Assembly: GCF_000801105.2 (NCBI RefSeq)
Contig: NC_079515.1
Coordinates: forward strand, 19,057,407-19,121,406
Length of the DNA: 64,000 bases
Direction of reading: 5' to 3'
From: Raphanus sativus
Taxonomy: Eukaryota > Streptophyta > Magnoliopsida > Brassicales > Brassicaceae
Part shown: positions 11,733 to 30,424 of the stretch, piece after piece
Position numbering within the stretch: position 1 is the stretch's first letter
Layout: each line of letters opens with the position of its first letter
Notes under the pieces: model-generated
Told to the model about the DNA's origin: nothing
Seen by the model: only the letters and a program-made list of their open reading frames with translations
Databases searched by the model: none
Program-made: the position numbers and the translations under genes

Positions 11733-12317
11733 TGATCAACATAGTCGCAAGTTGTTTTGTCACAAATTCAAAAGGTTGTAAATCAGTCAGTACTATTTTG
11801 TGATTGATTAGCAACTGATTTTCGACTCCTGCTATTTTTCGCTAAACCAGTTATGTTACAACTGCATGTGACTATTTTAAACTTAGGTCGTTAATCTAGT
11901 TTGCAGAACCTTTTTTATTCAGTTCAGTTATAGTCTTGCTTCCAGACGAGCCTCACATACGGTCTTATCTCTGGAATGCTTTTGCTAAAATTTGGAATAA
12001 AGTCTATTCGTTTTTACGTTCACTTTTTATTAACATATTTTATCCGACATTTTTTTTTGATTATTTGTCGCTGGCTGTCGCAAAAACAAAAATCCCAGTT
12101 TTATGAAAATTTACGGTTCCATTAGAAATTTTGATTAGTATGAAAGTTTCTCGGTTCTCACAATGAACGAGATCATTTTTGAGTTTAGTCAAATTAAATA
12201 ATATCTGAGCACGAATAATAATTTTTCATCGAACTATTGATGATAAACATAAATTTATGATAAAAAGAGAAGTGCTTGTTGATTATATAATAGTAACCTT
12301 TGGGAAGGTACGTAGAA

Positions 12318-14884
<2,567 letters not shown>

Positions 14885-17270
14885 GTATTTGTTGTTATTT
14901 TTTTGCTTTAAAGTTGTGTTTCTAGGATGTTTATATACATACTTTGTGATCTATATTTATCTAAATATAGTGAGGATGTTGAGCCACATGTATAAATATC
15001 CAACCGAGTCAATAATCCCGAGAGAGGTGGGCTTAATCTCAATCCACATAATCGTTCCGAGTAATCAAGGACCTGCTTTCTTAATTTGTTTATGTTCCAA
15101 CTAACTTTAATATATCATGCAAATGTTTCAAATAAATTATCTTCACATAAGATTTGTGAACTAGTTTTTTTTTTCCTTATAACATCAGTCTTAAACATAG
15201 ATAACCGATTTGGTACGCCTCTGAATCAGCGTCATGTCAAATTAATTTATATTGTTGTGTGTTTGAAACGCAAGTGACGCTGTTTAGATTGTTTCTTTTC
15301 TTTCAGGTTAATGTATGGTGGAGAAAACCGGTAGGTTTGCCTGCAACACTTTAATTGTTATTAAATGGCTTTTAATGGCACAGCAGCAATCACAAAATGA
15401 ACACGATTCTTGTGATAGAAGTGACTATAAAAATTGATGGTGATGATGATGTGTGTGTGTGTATGCCATAAAACTTTCGTTATAAAAACAAAAGCTCATC
15501 TGATAAAAATTATTTTAATTTTCTGTGTGAAACCAAAAAAAACAGGTGAATAAAATTGAAAGATAAAAGGGTTTCTGAGTGGAACAACGCATTTGTCGTG
15601 TGGTGCTTCTAACCAACTGTAAGAGTAACGAAAATGATATGAGCTTCGGTTTTCAAGAGGGAAGCTAGGAATTTTTGGAATTCTGAAGACTGTTTAATTA
15701 AATCTGAATGATTTAAAATGCAAATACTTCCTCTAGTTTATGAGTACATTTTAAATTTTCAACACTCTACCTGTTTTTTAAATTACCTTATGTTGTAGGA
15801 CTGAACACATAAATTTAAAATTATTGATTTTTTAACTATCTTAATAAAAATTAAAAATTATCTAGTTAAACAATTTAACAAATAATAACACAGACTGTGT
15901 AATGCAGATGTTCATAAAACAAAACAAAACTGGTAAAATTACATTTGAAAATTGAAAACATCCTCTCATCTGAAACAAAAGAAAATTAAAATATTAAAAC
16001 AGAAATTACTTGAAGGTATCAAACAATTTTTTAAAATATACATTGAAAGAAGAATCCACTTGCTATTTATTCATTTGACCGAACCAATTAAACCATAAAA
16101 TTATCTTAAAATAAATCCAAATTGAATTTTTAATATGTATTTATTTATAATTTAAGTATCTTACTTTCAACATATATTGGAATTTAGTATTAAAATTGAA
16201 ATTTTACCATTACCCAATGCGATGTTAATTTGTTTTAAATAATATATAGAAAAAATTTGGTAACAAATAAATTATTTTTCAGTAAATAAAACAAATAAAT
16301 TATTTTTGTTCGACTGGATGATTATAATATTGATTTTCAACAATATTTGAAAAAAATTAGGGGAAAACATAAATAAAGACATTATGAACAATATACTTTA
16401 AATTGGATTTTTAAAGTGACGGAATCGTTCTAAGTAGGTGAGTTATTTTCACTTTAGGATAACTTTTATCTTTTTATTACATTCTAAGTCACTTCTTGCT
16501 ACTAAGGTAATTTTTGTGACTAAAAACCAAAACTAAGTTCATTTTTCTAACTAAATGGCCCCACAAACATAATGAACTTTGAAACGATGGGAAATACCAC
16601 GATAAGGATGAAAAAGACGCAACCGTTACTCGACGCAAGAGGAGCTTTTGTCTCGACGCAAGCGGAACCGCTACAGTGGATTGAAGCTGATAATGCGACG
16701 GCAGAAAGTTTAGCGGCGAGCTGCCGTGGTGATTTTGACATATTTGGAAAAAATGGATTCGTAAAAATACCACTTTTTATTTTGAAATTGATTATTTTCA
16801 GATATATTTACGAACGATGCAACCAAAACAACATTAAAACACAAAAATAGGTAATTTAGGAAGAAATAGGCATTAGGTGCGTTGAAGATGGGTTGTTAAT
16901 CATACTCTGCTATTACCACTGGGCCACGGTTAACTTCACTGTTTCTTTCACGTGAACTAATAAATATACAAACAACTTCATACAAATATTAAGAAAAAAA
17001 TTCAAAACTAATTTCCGATTATTCTCATATTAATAACAAATTTCTACTAATATATAGCTAAAATCTTATGAAAGATTCACATTTTTAAGTAGTATGATAT
17101 GGTTTAAGAATTTGAGATTTTTTTTCAGAAAGTTGAATCTGGTATACAAATTTAAAATATACATTTGAGATTTTCAAAAATTACACCGGTTCTAATAAAA
17201 ATCACAAATGTAACAATTTAAAAATTGTAATAGATTATTTCACTTTAAAAAAAACTAGAGAGTCATGATA
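14885..17270. other. ADH upstream region and AT-rich spacer
   Basis: The ADH-like promoter should lie in the first few hundred bases (minus-strand transcription); TATATAA-type stretches are frequent, so no single TATA box can be chosen. The remainder is AT-rich. A less AT-rich island at 16560-16745 has overlapping ORFs on both strands but no recognisable protein. Confidence 0.4.
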
Positions 17271-17282
17271 TTCAAGATAAAA

Positions 17283-17394
17283 TGTGTACATGTTTACATA
17301 TGTACAAAGATTATATGTATACATGTGTACATCTTTACATGTGTACATGTAGACTTCACATGTGTACATGTGTATATCTTCACGTGTGTACACT
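17283..17394. repeat. Degenerate GTGTACATGT repeat cluster
   Basis: About ten imperfect copies of the near-palindrome TGTGTACATGT occur in 110 bp. They create open but meaningless frames on the plus strand. Confidence 0.8.
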
Positions 17395-17399
17395 CTATA

Positions 17400-18412
<1,013 letters not shown>

Positions 18413-18447
18413 GATTAATGAGATGAGAGAAAGAGAAGAAAGAGTAC

Positions 18448-18625
18448 CTTTCAGGGAAATATGGCCCCAGGAACTGTGAGCGTGACGGAGAAGGATGAAA
18501 CGGTAAGGGATTAGCGATGAAGAAGGAAAAGAAGTTAGTTCGGTGGATGCACGAGGCAAGCAAGAAGTTGTGGTCTGGTTTTGGCCGGAGAAGAAGAAAG
18601 GAGATGGAGACTGGAAGCTCAGCAT
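18448..18625 (-). pseudogene. Orphan first exon of a SixA-like histidine phosphatase
   Basis: The minus strand encodes about 59 residues starting at an ATG (18623-18625), with a Ser-rich, possibly plastid-targeting N-terminus and then YRFILLRHAHSSWGHISLK. LLRHAxSSW is the catalytic RHG motif of SixA-type members of the phosphoglycerate-mutase-like superfamily. The exon ends at a good donor (AAAG/GTACTC). The expected continuation (DHDRPLS region) is not found downstream, where the AG microsatellite begins after about 40 bp. It is best read as a gene fragment; a very distant second exon outside what I can recognise is the alternative. It resembles, from memory, Arabidopsis At3g52155. Confidence 0.6.
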
Positions 18626-20016
18626 CGCATATCCTTATCTCATTTCATCTCTCAGCAAATGTTTCCTAATTATTTTTGATGGATTCTTGAAAAAATAATT
18701 CTCACAAATACGGTAAGATAAATGTACAAAAATAAAAAAGAAAACAAATTCACAAGTGAGTAATCTCGAAATGTACAATACATTGGATAACTGTTGAACC
18801 TTGACTGTATTTCGTATCGTCACAAATTCACAAAACCACCAAATTTTTAAGAAAAAATTACATGTAGTCATATTTTGACTTATCAATTACACGTTCAGTC
18901 AGTTGTCTTTCCTTGGCTCTATGCAACCAAGCTGAGGCGAGAACAAAGCTCACGGTGGTCGTCACTCTGGGACTGTTCGTCACTGATTCAGTTGCAGAGA
19001 AAGCTGTAGCAACAACCGTGGTCAAATTCCTTTTTTACACATTTGGTCTTATAAGTTTTGGCTATTTACAATTTGACCCCAAAATTCTTTTATTTTCTAT
19101 AGATCCTATTGATTTCGCTCCAAACTTCTAATTATATACTACAGCCTCTAGTAACAATTCTCTTACTAACAAAACTCATATCCACATCTTCTATATCCAT
19201 AAAAGTAAACTAATAAATTAAAGTTCAAAATTTTATAAAATATCAAAGAATATATATACATATATATACTATATATATGTATATACATAGATATGAAAAA
19301 TACACATTTTCATATATCATATATGTTTTTACATATTAGAAAGAAAAAATATAATGGCAAATAATAATTTTTAGATAATAATAAGTTAATACAATCTTAT
19401 CACATTTCTCTTATATTTCTTTATAATCACACGCAAATGAGATTTGGTGAGTTTGTTTACGGAGTATTATTAAGATTAACGTATATTAAACTCCTAATGT
19501 TTTTTTTTTTTTTTTTTGACAAAGATTTCACTCCTAATGTTTGACTATCCAAAATAACAAATCCACATTAACATGTCCACATGATACTGTCCACACGATC
19601 CATTACTTCGTGTTCAATCAAATCCTGATGAAACGAATGCATTCTTAAACATAAACACACAAAACTTCTCGATTGTGCATATAAAACATCTTGAATTAGT
19701 CACAAACTTATAATTGTGCATTCCAATCTTTCTATCCAAGTTTCCGCTATCCACAATACATATATCCAGATTACCATATCCATGTTTTTTCAAATAAAAA
19801 TACTTTTCGACATTTATGACTACTTCTCCTACCACGTTGTTCATTTTCTATGACTACTTTTGCATTCCAAATTTTATTAAACAAATACAGTTCGGTTAAC
19901 TATGATCTATTCCTAATTTAAGTTTGTATACAGCTAAAACATCTATTCTATTAAATTAGAAATATGACCAGTTGATAAAGGTTTATTCCAATTAACTATT
20001 ACTTTATTTAAAAGTT
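18626..20016. other. AT-rich spacer with TA-rich tract
   Basis: No gene recognised. ORF 18913-19131 lies in a GC-richer segment (18895-19035) but has no recognisable domain. Mixed (TA)n/(ATAT) sequence is at 19251-19330. Confidence 0.45.
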
Positions 20017-20017
20017 A

Positions 20018-20050
20018 CTAGGTGGTTGCCCGCAAATTTGCGGGTACAAA
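20018..20050 (-). mobile_element. Helitron 3' terminus
   Basis: On the minus strand the sequence reads hairpin CCCGCAAATTTGCGGG (20029-20044), seven bases, then CTAG followed by T (20017-20021). A short GC-rich hairpin just before CTRR-T with no target duplication is the Helitron 3' signature. The body would extend to higher coordinates; I could not find a 5' TC end or Rep/helicase sequence. Confidence 0.7.
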
Positions 20051-21002
20051 TTTTGATATAATATAATATTTTGTGTTTTCGACCTGCGATAATATATTTT
20101 AAAATCGAAAGTGAATTTTTGAAAGCTAATTTTAAACATATTTTATTTATTAATACTTTTAAAAAGTTTTAGGATTTATGTAGTATTTAGTTAAATTTTT
20201 TACATCTTTTACAAATCAATATTTCATTAAAATTTTTATAACATTATTTTTAGAACATATATATATATATATATATAACTTAATTGGTTTATAGATCAAA
20301 TTTTCGTCCATAAAAATTATTAAAATCCAAAACATCAACTAATGTGACAAATAGACCCACACTTGCAACCAAAGTATAAAACACACAAAAAATTATTAAG
20401 AAGAAAAAACAAGCGAATTTTGTTGATTTAATAAAAATTTAAGAATATAAAAATATAATAAATTTAGGAATATAATTTTATTCATAATATTTTTTGGATT
20501 TTTTATGATTGATGTAATTTTTTGGTTACTTTCTTTTAGATAAAATCAAAACATTTTTTTTTGAGATTTTGAAAAAGTTTTTGAAAATGATGAACTTGTA
20601 AGAAAATAATATTTTGCGATTGATTCTGATTTGATAACATTTAAAACCTCTTAGAAAGGAAACTATACAATTATAAATAATACATAAAATATTTACAAAT
20701 TTTAAATTTTATTAATTATTTCTCAGAAGTTTTAGAATCCTTATAAATAGTTTCATAAATATTTATAAATAGTTTTATAAATTCTAATAAATGGCTTTAT
20801 AACTCAAGAAAATAATTTGTTATCAATGATCAGTAATTTAAAATCTTAACTTTAAATAATTTTATAAATATTTTATAAATATTTTGTAAACTCCTATAAA
20901 TAATTTTATAAAGATTTTTAAGACTTCTGTGATGATTTAAAACCTATTAACTATCACAAACATTTTGTAAACTCCTATAAATAACGAGAAATTCTTCTTT
21001 AT
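20051..21002. other. AT-rich interior, probably non-autonomous Helitron body
   Basis: Very AT-rich, with many imperfect repeats of TTTATAAATA(G/A)TTTTATAAA. No coding sequence. Confidence 0.45.
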
Positions 21003-21332
21003 AAATAGTTTTATAAATATTTATAACATTTTGTATAGATCTTTATATATTTATTTGTAAGCTCTTATTAATGATATAATAATCATTATTGATGATTTAA
21101 AAACCTTTAAATGATTACCAAATATTTATATAATTATATACTATTATATATATCTGGTATATATCATTACTAATGAATCAATATAGATGACTTTAAGTTT
21201 TTTTTTAAATATGTATATATATTAATCATCACAGATGATTTTAAACTATTTTAAATAATTAATAAACTCGTTATATGATGCATCAATAGTTATTATAATA
21301 TTTTTATTAAAATTATATGTTTTATATATGTA
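21003..21332. repeat. 330-bp direct repeat, copy 1
   Basis: This sequence is repeated at 22186-22514 with only about three differences: a 2-bp AT indel, a 1-base T-run indel and one substitution. It starts AAATAGTTTTATAAATATTT and ends TTTATATATGTA. Its right edge coincides with a Helitron-like hairpin end. Confidence 0.95.
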
Positions 21333-21370
21333 ATAGATTTTGACCCGCCCTTGAAAGGGCGGGTAAATTT
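21333..21370 (-). mobile_element. Degenerate Helitron-like 3' end with GC hairpin
   Basis: The hairpin ACCCGCCCTT/GAAAGGGCGGGT (21343-21364) is followed on the minus strand by CAAAATCTATT. The expected CTAGT appears as CTATT. A diverged relative of the same sequence block lies at about 21730-21900 (CACCCGCTTTTCAAATGGC...). Confidence 0.5.
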
Positions 21371-22185
21371 TTTGTTTTTAATTTTTTGTTAAAAATTTAA
21401 TTTTTATATTCGTGTTTTTTTGTAATCATATTTTTGTTTTCCTTTTTAATCATATTTGTATATACTATTAAAAAAATATTAGTAATTTTTTTGATAATTG
21501 TATTGAATTTGTGATTTTGCATATCTATAAACTCTCACCAAGTTTTTTGAAACCCGATCCGCCTCTGTGCTTGAGCTGGTAAATCCGGTGATCGAATATG
21601 TAATCTAGTTTGGTTTTAGGAAAAAAATAATTATTTAAGCATCTAGTAAAACTCACAAAAACCCGCTGAAACCAATAATCCGATTATCAGTTGAACCAAT
21701 GCATAATGTTTAATTAGGAAGCTTGATTCCCACCCGCTTTTCAAATGGCAGATATATTTTTTGTTTTACATTTCTATTTAGAAATTTAATTTTCATATAT
21801 TTGTTTTTTCTTTGTAATTATATCTGTGTAAAATATATTTTTAATTATTAGTAAGAGGTTTTTGATAATTGTACTTAATTTGTGACATTTTATAATTATA
21901 TACTTGTGCCATATTCATTTTACACATTAATTTTGTAGTTTATTCATAAACAATTATTAGAAAAATAAAATAACAAAGTATAATTAAATTTTTTTTTAGT
22001 AATCATGTACCTAATTTGCAAATATGAGTTTCTAAAATATGATTCATGTACACAGACTTATCAGTTTAGAGTTAATTAGACTCTCAAATAGTAGTTGGTA
22101 ATTGCTTTCAAATTTGTTAGCCTATATTCTAAAACGAACTGCACCAAAAACTTTCTAGAAACTCAAATATATAAATGTTGTTATT

Positions 22186-22514
22186 AAATAGTTTTATAAA
22201 TATTTATAACATTTTGTATAGATCTTTATATATTTATTTGTAAGCTCTTATTAATGATATAATAATCATTATTGATGATTTAAAAACCTTTAAATGATTA
22301 CCAAATATTTATATAATTATATACTATTATATATCTGGTATATATCATTACTAATGAATCAATATAGATGACTTTAAGTTTTTTTTTTAAATATGTATAT
22401 ATATTAATCATCACAGATGATTTTAAACTATTTTAAATAATTAATAAACTCGTTATATGATGCATCAATAATTATTATAATATTTTTATTAAAATTATAT
22501 GTTTTATATATGTA
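22186..22514. repeat. 330-bp direct repeat, copy 2
   Basis: Nearly identical to 21003-21332, in the same orientation. The unit from copy 1 to copy 2 is 1183 bp. Confidence 0.95.
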
Positions 22515-23340
22515 TATTATGACTTATATAGAAAAATAATTTTTTTACGATTGTTTGTAATAGAAAAATAAAGTTAGTATATTAGTTTTACTAACAATTT
22601 TTTTAACAATATACTTCATATAATTTATAAATAGACTATTAATGAAAAATGAAATGATGAAGTATTATATAGAATTTCTATATTTGATACCATTTGATAC
22701 TATAAATAATTATGCATAAAACTATGTAAATAGTTTGACAACTAACATTAATTGTATCTATAAAATTCATATATTTTTGGTCCGAATATCTTTGAGATTA
22801 ATTCCACTTAGATAAGAAAGATTGTTGAGTGTAGAATCTATGAAAATTGGTTTTATGGTACCTCATGATTTATAAGATATGATATTTGTATGTATATATG
22901 TCCTGGTTGGTGTATTAGGTGTACAATGGAGTGTCTTCTATAAGATATGATATCTGTGTACAATGGAGTGTGTTCTATAATTGTCCAGCCTTTAAAAAAA
23001 AACCAATGTAATGACTGATATTTCATACTAATGAAGATTTAGACGACAGAAAATAGTAATGTTAATAAGATAATTTACTATCTTTCTCTTCTATTTTCAA
23101 AAAAATTTAACTCTTAAAAGAAAAGAAAATTCATCCAATATTAGTGAAAAAAACTCAGTTATTTAACACATATAAAAACAATGTATAAAATAAAGAATAT
23201 AAAAAGGAATGAAAAATTGGCGCTTGAGGATTGGCCGTTGTTAAGGGGTCTCGGTCGTGTCATCCTCCATGAATCTAGGGATTCCAGTCTCTGGATTTGG
23301 GGTTCTCGTCTTCCACTGAACGTTGACTGACTCTTTCGCG
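22515..23340. other. Spacer and upstream region of the ubiquitin protease gene
   Basis: AT-rich to about 23210, then a GC-richer leader (23220-23340) that fits a 5' UTR of the plus-strand gene. TGTACAATGGAGTGT(C/G)TTCTATAA is duplicated near 22920 and 22958. Confidence 0.5.
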
Positions 23341-26820
<3,480 letters not shown>

Positions 26821-27321
26821 TTTGGAAATTTCCCTTTGCATTCTTCAGGATTCATGACCAAGTTTGCTGCTTTGCTCAAGATTCATTCATTGATTCTAAA
26901 GATTGTTTGATTAGGGCTTTTTACCTTGTTCTCAGCGAGGGAAATTTTTTTAGGGAAACAGATTGTAGAGTATCTAGTTGGGTGGGGATAAATTGGCATA
27001 TTGTTGTTCTTCTTACATTTGCAAAGTGACGGTGGTTGACCAATTACTACAAGTTAATGTTGCAACAAGATTATTTGGTCTTGGTGGCTAATGTTTACTG
27101 ATTTGAGACACAGCAAAAGCCGTTTAACACTTTGACAACTTCCACGTTAGGTTCAACTCATAGGAAACATAAATGCTACCAACCGGATGATCAAACGAAC
27201 ATGCACTTATTATTATATTAGACTGAAACATCTCCCGTATATATACATAACCAAACACATTACTTTTACTGCCGACTTCCCTAGTCCTAGTTTCTTCCAC
27301 CAAACTCAAAAACTCACATTC
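26821..27321. other. Convergent 3' UTRs of UBP11-like and GBSS1
   Basis: The two genes end 501 bp apart, tail to tail. The interval must hold both 3' UTRs; no other gene is seen. Confidence 0.6.
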
Positions 27322-30176
27322 TCAAGGCGTCGCTACGTTCTCCTTCGCCAGAGGAGCTATCTCTTCACCTTCGACTCCAGCTTCACTTCCGGCAACATCT
27401 AGTGACAATAGTACCTTCTCCCACAGTCTCGCTGGTCCCTACATCCATCAAAAAAAATGTCAAATCAGTTTCCATCAGCGCAAACCAAACAAAAGAATGA
27501 AATGGAATCACTGACCTTCCAGGAGAAGTCTTGGTCCATGCAGTTCTTGACCATCTCTTTCATAGCAGGTGTCCCGTACACTGCAACAGCTCTAGCTACA
27601 GCCTTTGCTGTTGCAGTCACATCATCTGGATCCACAACTTCACACTATAACAAACACACAAAGAAACAAAAAACATTGTAAGACACGATTACTTGTAATG
27701 TGGGAAAGAAAAAGCGTGTAAGCAGCTACCTTGACGTTGAATCTTCCAATGTGGAAACCTGTGTAGCCATCTTTAACAGTGTCCACAAGCCCACCAGTAG
27801 ATGCCACAATGGGGACGGTTCCATACCTCATGGCGTGCAGCTGAATGAGACCGCACGGCTCAAACCTGCTCGGGACAATGATGAAGTCAGCTCCTGCTGT
27901 GATCATATGAGCCAACGGCACGTTGAACTTCGCCACTCCAACCGCCTTCCCTGGGAACTTCTCCTCAAGTTCAAGTATCTGAGCCTCCATCTTCTTCTTA
28001 CCGGTTCCCTGTCATAAAAAATTTCATCAGACAAGATTCAAAACGTTTGTGAAACGCAAGTGTTGTTGTACTTACAAGGATAACCATCTGAACATTGAGA
28101 CCCATGAACTCAGAGATAGCTTCGACCAGAATATCAGAGCCCTTCTGTTCCTCCAATCTCCCAATGAAACCGATCACAGGGACATCCCTGTCCACCGGAA
28201 GTCCAACAGCAGCCTGAAGCGTTTCTTTGATCAGTGGCTTAGCTTCCTTTACAGTGGTAATGTCATATTTGATATCGATGTACTTGTCAGTAGCCGGGTT
28301 CCATTCTTGAACATCCATGCCGTTAATAATTCCGGAAACTGTTTTCATTCGAAGGTATGAATGCAACTCCACGCCTCTATCGATGCCAGAGATGAGCTCT
28401 TGAGCATAGTATGGACTAACTGTTAAGACACGCCATGCTTCTAGAATCGCAGCCTTCATCCAGTTGATCTTCCTTCCTTTTACTGGCTTTTCGTACCTGG
28501 ACATCGAACAAAGAACACAGATCAAAAACTAATAAGGACACTACTGCAACGTGAAACTAGTAAAGGGAGAATAGTCATAGAAAATCAGTACCCGTCCATG
28601 AAGTCGAAAGAGCTCTTAAAGCTGTCAGGCAAATTGAGAAGAGAAAAGTCGTCAAAGGCAAATCTTCCTTGGTAGGCTATGTTGTGAATGCAGAACACAA
28701 CCTGTTTAGATCATCCGAGTTGATGTTACTGTCTAAGATTTGGTAAACCAAGGTATCTAGCTAAGCATAACGAAGGAGTACAAATTCATTACCTTTGCAT
28801 TCATGTAGATTCCGCGTGACTGATACATAGACTTGAGGTAACAAGGAAGGAGAGCAGTGTGCCAGTCATTGGCAACAAAGACCACATCTTCCCCTATAAT
28901 AACAGCGTAGATTAGTTTAGAATCTTTTTTTTTCAGAATGCAGAGTTTTCAAAACCTTTTAAAAGAATTTGAAAACCATTTCTCACCATATGGTCCAGAG
29001 AAATACTTGTTGCTGTTCAGGTTTAGAACCCGTGGCGCCTCAAGAGCAGCCTGCCAACGATCAAAAGTAAATCAAGTTATTGCCTATGCTGCAATGGACG
29101 AACATATGTTGGTTCAGACACAGATTCTGAAGTAGCCATCTTCAAGAAAACAGTTTTTTCTTGGGCTCTATGTTTCAATCAAATGGACTATATAAGAAGA
29201 TAAGCTGTGAGATTTACGATGATTAGTGAATACAAGTGATCATTCTCTCTCTAACTTCCCACTAATTTGACATAGAAAACAAAACAAGATTTAGGAAAAG
29301 ATTGTTACCTGACACAACAAACTAAACCGGAGTTGGTTGTCGGTGTAGTCTACTCCAGTTATAGGACCATAGATTTTGGATCCAGTTTTGCCCACAACCT
29401 ACATAATTAGTATTCCCTATGAGATCATATAGTACAAGACGCTTAGAATTATCTTTGTTGATTAGGTAAACAAGAAAACAAACCTTTGCAAGGAAGAGGG
29501 GATGGTCGACAAAGACACGATCCACTCCTCGTTTGTAGCAGTGAAAGAAACGCACGTCCTCAACTTTATCCCCAACTTTTATCTACATCATTACCGGCAC
29601 ATAACATTACAAGATGACTTAGTTAAGCCTCCTCCTATATAGAGTAAACAATGTACCTGAACCACTACACAAGTGTCCCAAGCGTCTTTATATTGGTCAT
29701 ACCGAGGGCATACTGTCATCACACGGTGGCCTCTTGCCTAATAAAACAAAAAAAACATAAAACTTATGGTCCATCAAAGACGTCAAGGCAAGCTAATGAG
29801 TTTATTCAGCAAAACTTACAGCGAGAGCTGGAGGCAGACCACCTAAGACATCACCGAGGCCACCGGTTTTGCTCCAAGGACCAACCTCAGCACCAATAAA
29901 GATCATAGACATGCCTTTCTCACACACAATCTTACCCACACGTTTAGCTTTAGGAGGAGCGTTCAGCTGCAATCCCTTTGAGGATTTAGCAGAAACAGAA
30001 ACAGCTCTCCTCTGAAGCCTGTCAACCATGTTGAAGGATCTTAGCCCACAGTGAGTCATGGATTGACACTTGAAGTTGATCTGAGACAGATTGGCGTTGC
30101 CCTCAGAGCCTGAAGCTCCTCCTCCATGGTTGTTGTTGACAAGCGAGACAAAATGGGAAGCTGTCACAGATGCCAT
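27322..30176 (-). CDS. GBSS1: Granule-bound starch synthase, 11 coding exons
   Basis: ADP-glucose-dependent glucosyltransferase that extends amylose inside plastid starch granules. Exons (minus): 29820-30176, 29657-29737, 29484-29582, 29309-29398, 28987-29050, 28793-28893, 28592-28701, 28076-28496, 27730-28008, 27516-27644, 27322-27438. They join into one open frame of 615 residues, close to the Arabidopsis enzyme. The first ~80 residues form a Ser/Arg-rich plastid transit peptide ([12 protein letters not shown]...). The glucosyltransferase-5 domain follows: ADP-glucose site KTGGL (residues 103-107), [24 protein letters not shown] and the C-terminal STGGLVDTV. The lid and Cys residues look normal and there is no waxy-type defect. 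Convergent with the upstream protease gene. Confidence 0.97.
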
Positions 30177-30202
30177 CGTCAGAGAGAGAGAGACCCTTTC
30201 AC

Positions 30203-30284
30203 CTGAACATTTGCAACAGGAAGAAGAACTCAAAAACCGATGCTTTTCAGCAGGAAAGATCAAATCTTTGCGAAGAAAACTTAC
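30203..30284 (-). other. Probable intron in the GBSS1 5' leader
   Basis: On the minus strand GAGCTCT/GTAAGTTTTC (donor at 30284) and TGTTCAG/GTGAAAGG (acceptor at 30203) bracket an 82-bp U-rich intron 26 bp before the start codon. GBSS genes of other plants also have a leader intron. Confidence 0.65.
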
Positions 30285-30413
30285 AGAGCTCTGAAGCTAA
30301 TGGGGAAAGATGAAAATGTGATCAAATGAGAGAGAGAGGTGAGGAGAAAAAGAAAGAAGAAGGAGGTCCGTTTATGTAAAGAGGAGAGTGGAAGCTAGAC
30401 TGACAAAATTTGA

Positions 30414-30421
30414 CACGTGGC
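30414..30421 (-). promoter_or_regulatory. G-box/ABRE-like element upstream of GBSS1
   Basis: CACGTGGC lies about 240 bp before the GBSS1 start codon, in the expected promoter. bZIP and bHLH factors bind this core. Arabidopsis GBSS1 is diurnally regulated; whether this site contributes is inference. Confidence 0.6.
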
Positions 30422-30424
30422 GTT

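Larger units (their letters stand above)
11326..12090. mobile_element. Remnant of a CACTA (En/Spm-like) element
   Basis: The left end TACTACAAGAAAATATG at 11326-11342 resembles the plant CACTA terminus CACTACAAGAAAA with a changed first base. Subterminal-style short motifs (GTCGCAA, TTTTCGACT, TGTCGC, CTGTCGCAAAAA) recur at 11740-12085 in both orientations, as in CACTA subterminal regions. I found no clear right terminus or transposase. A TRIM is inserted at 11406-11732. Confidence 0.5.

Noticed and set aside
21003..22514. Direct repeats taken as LTRs of a small retroelement
   Set aside because: No TG..CA ends, no primer-binding site, and the right neighbour of copy 1 is a Helitron-like hairpin.
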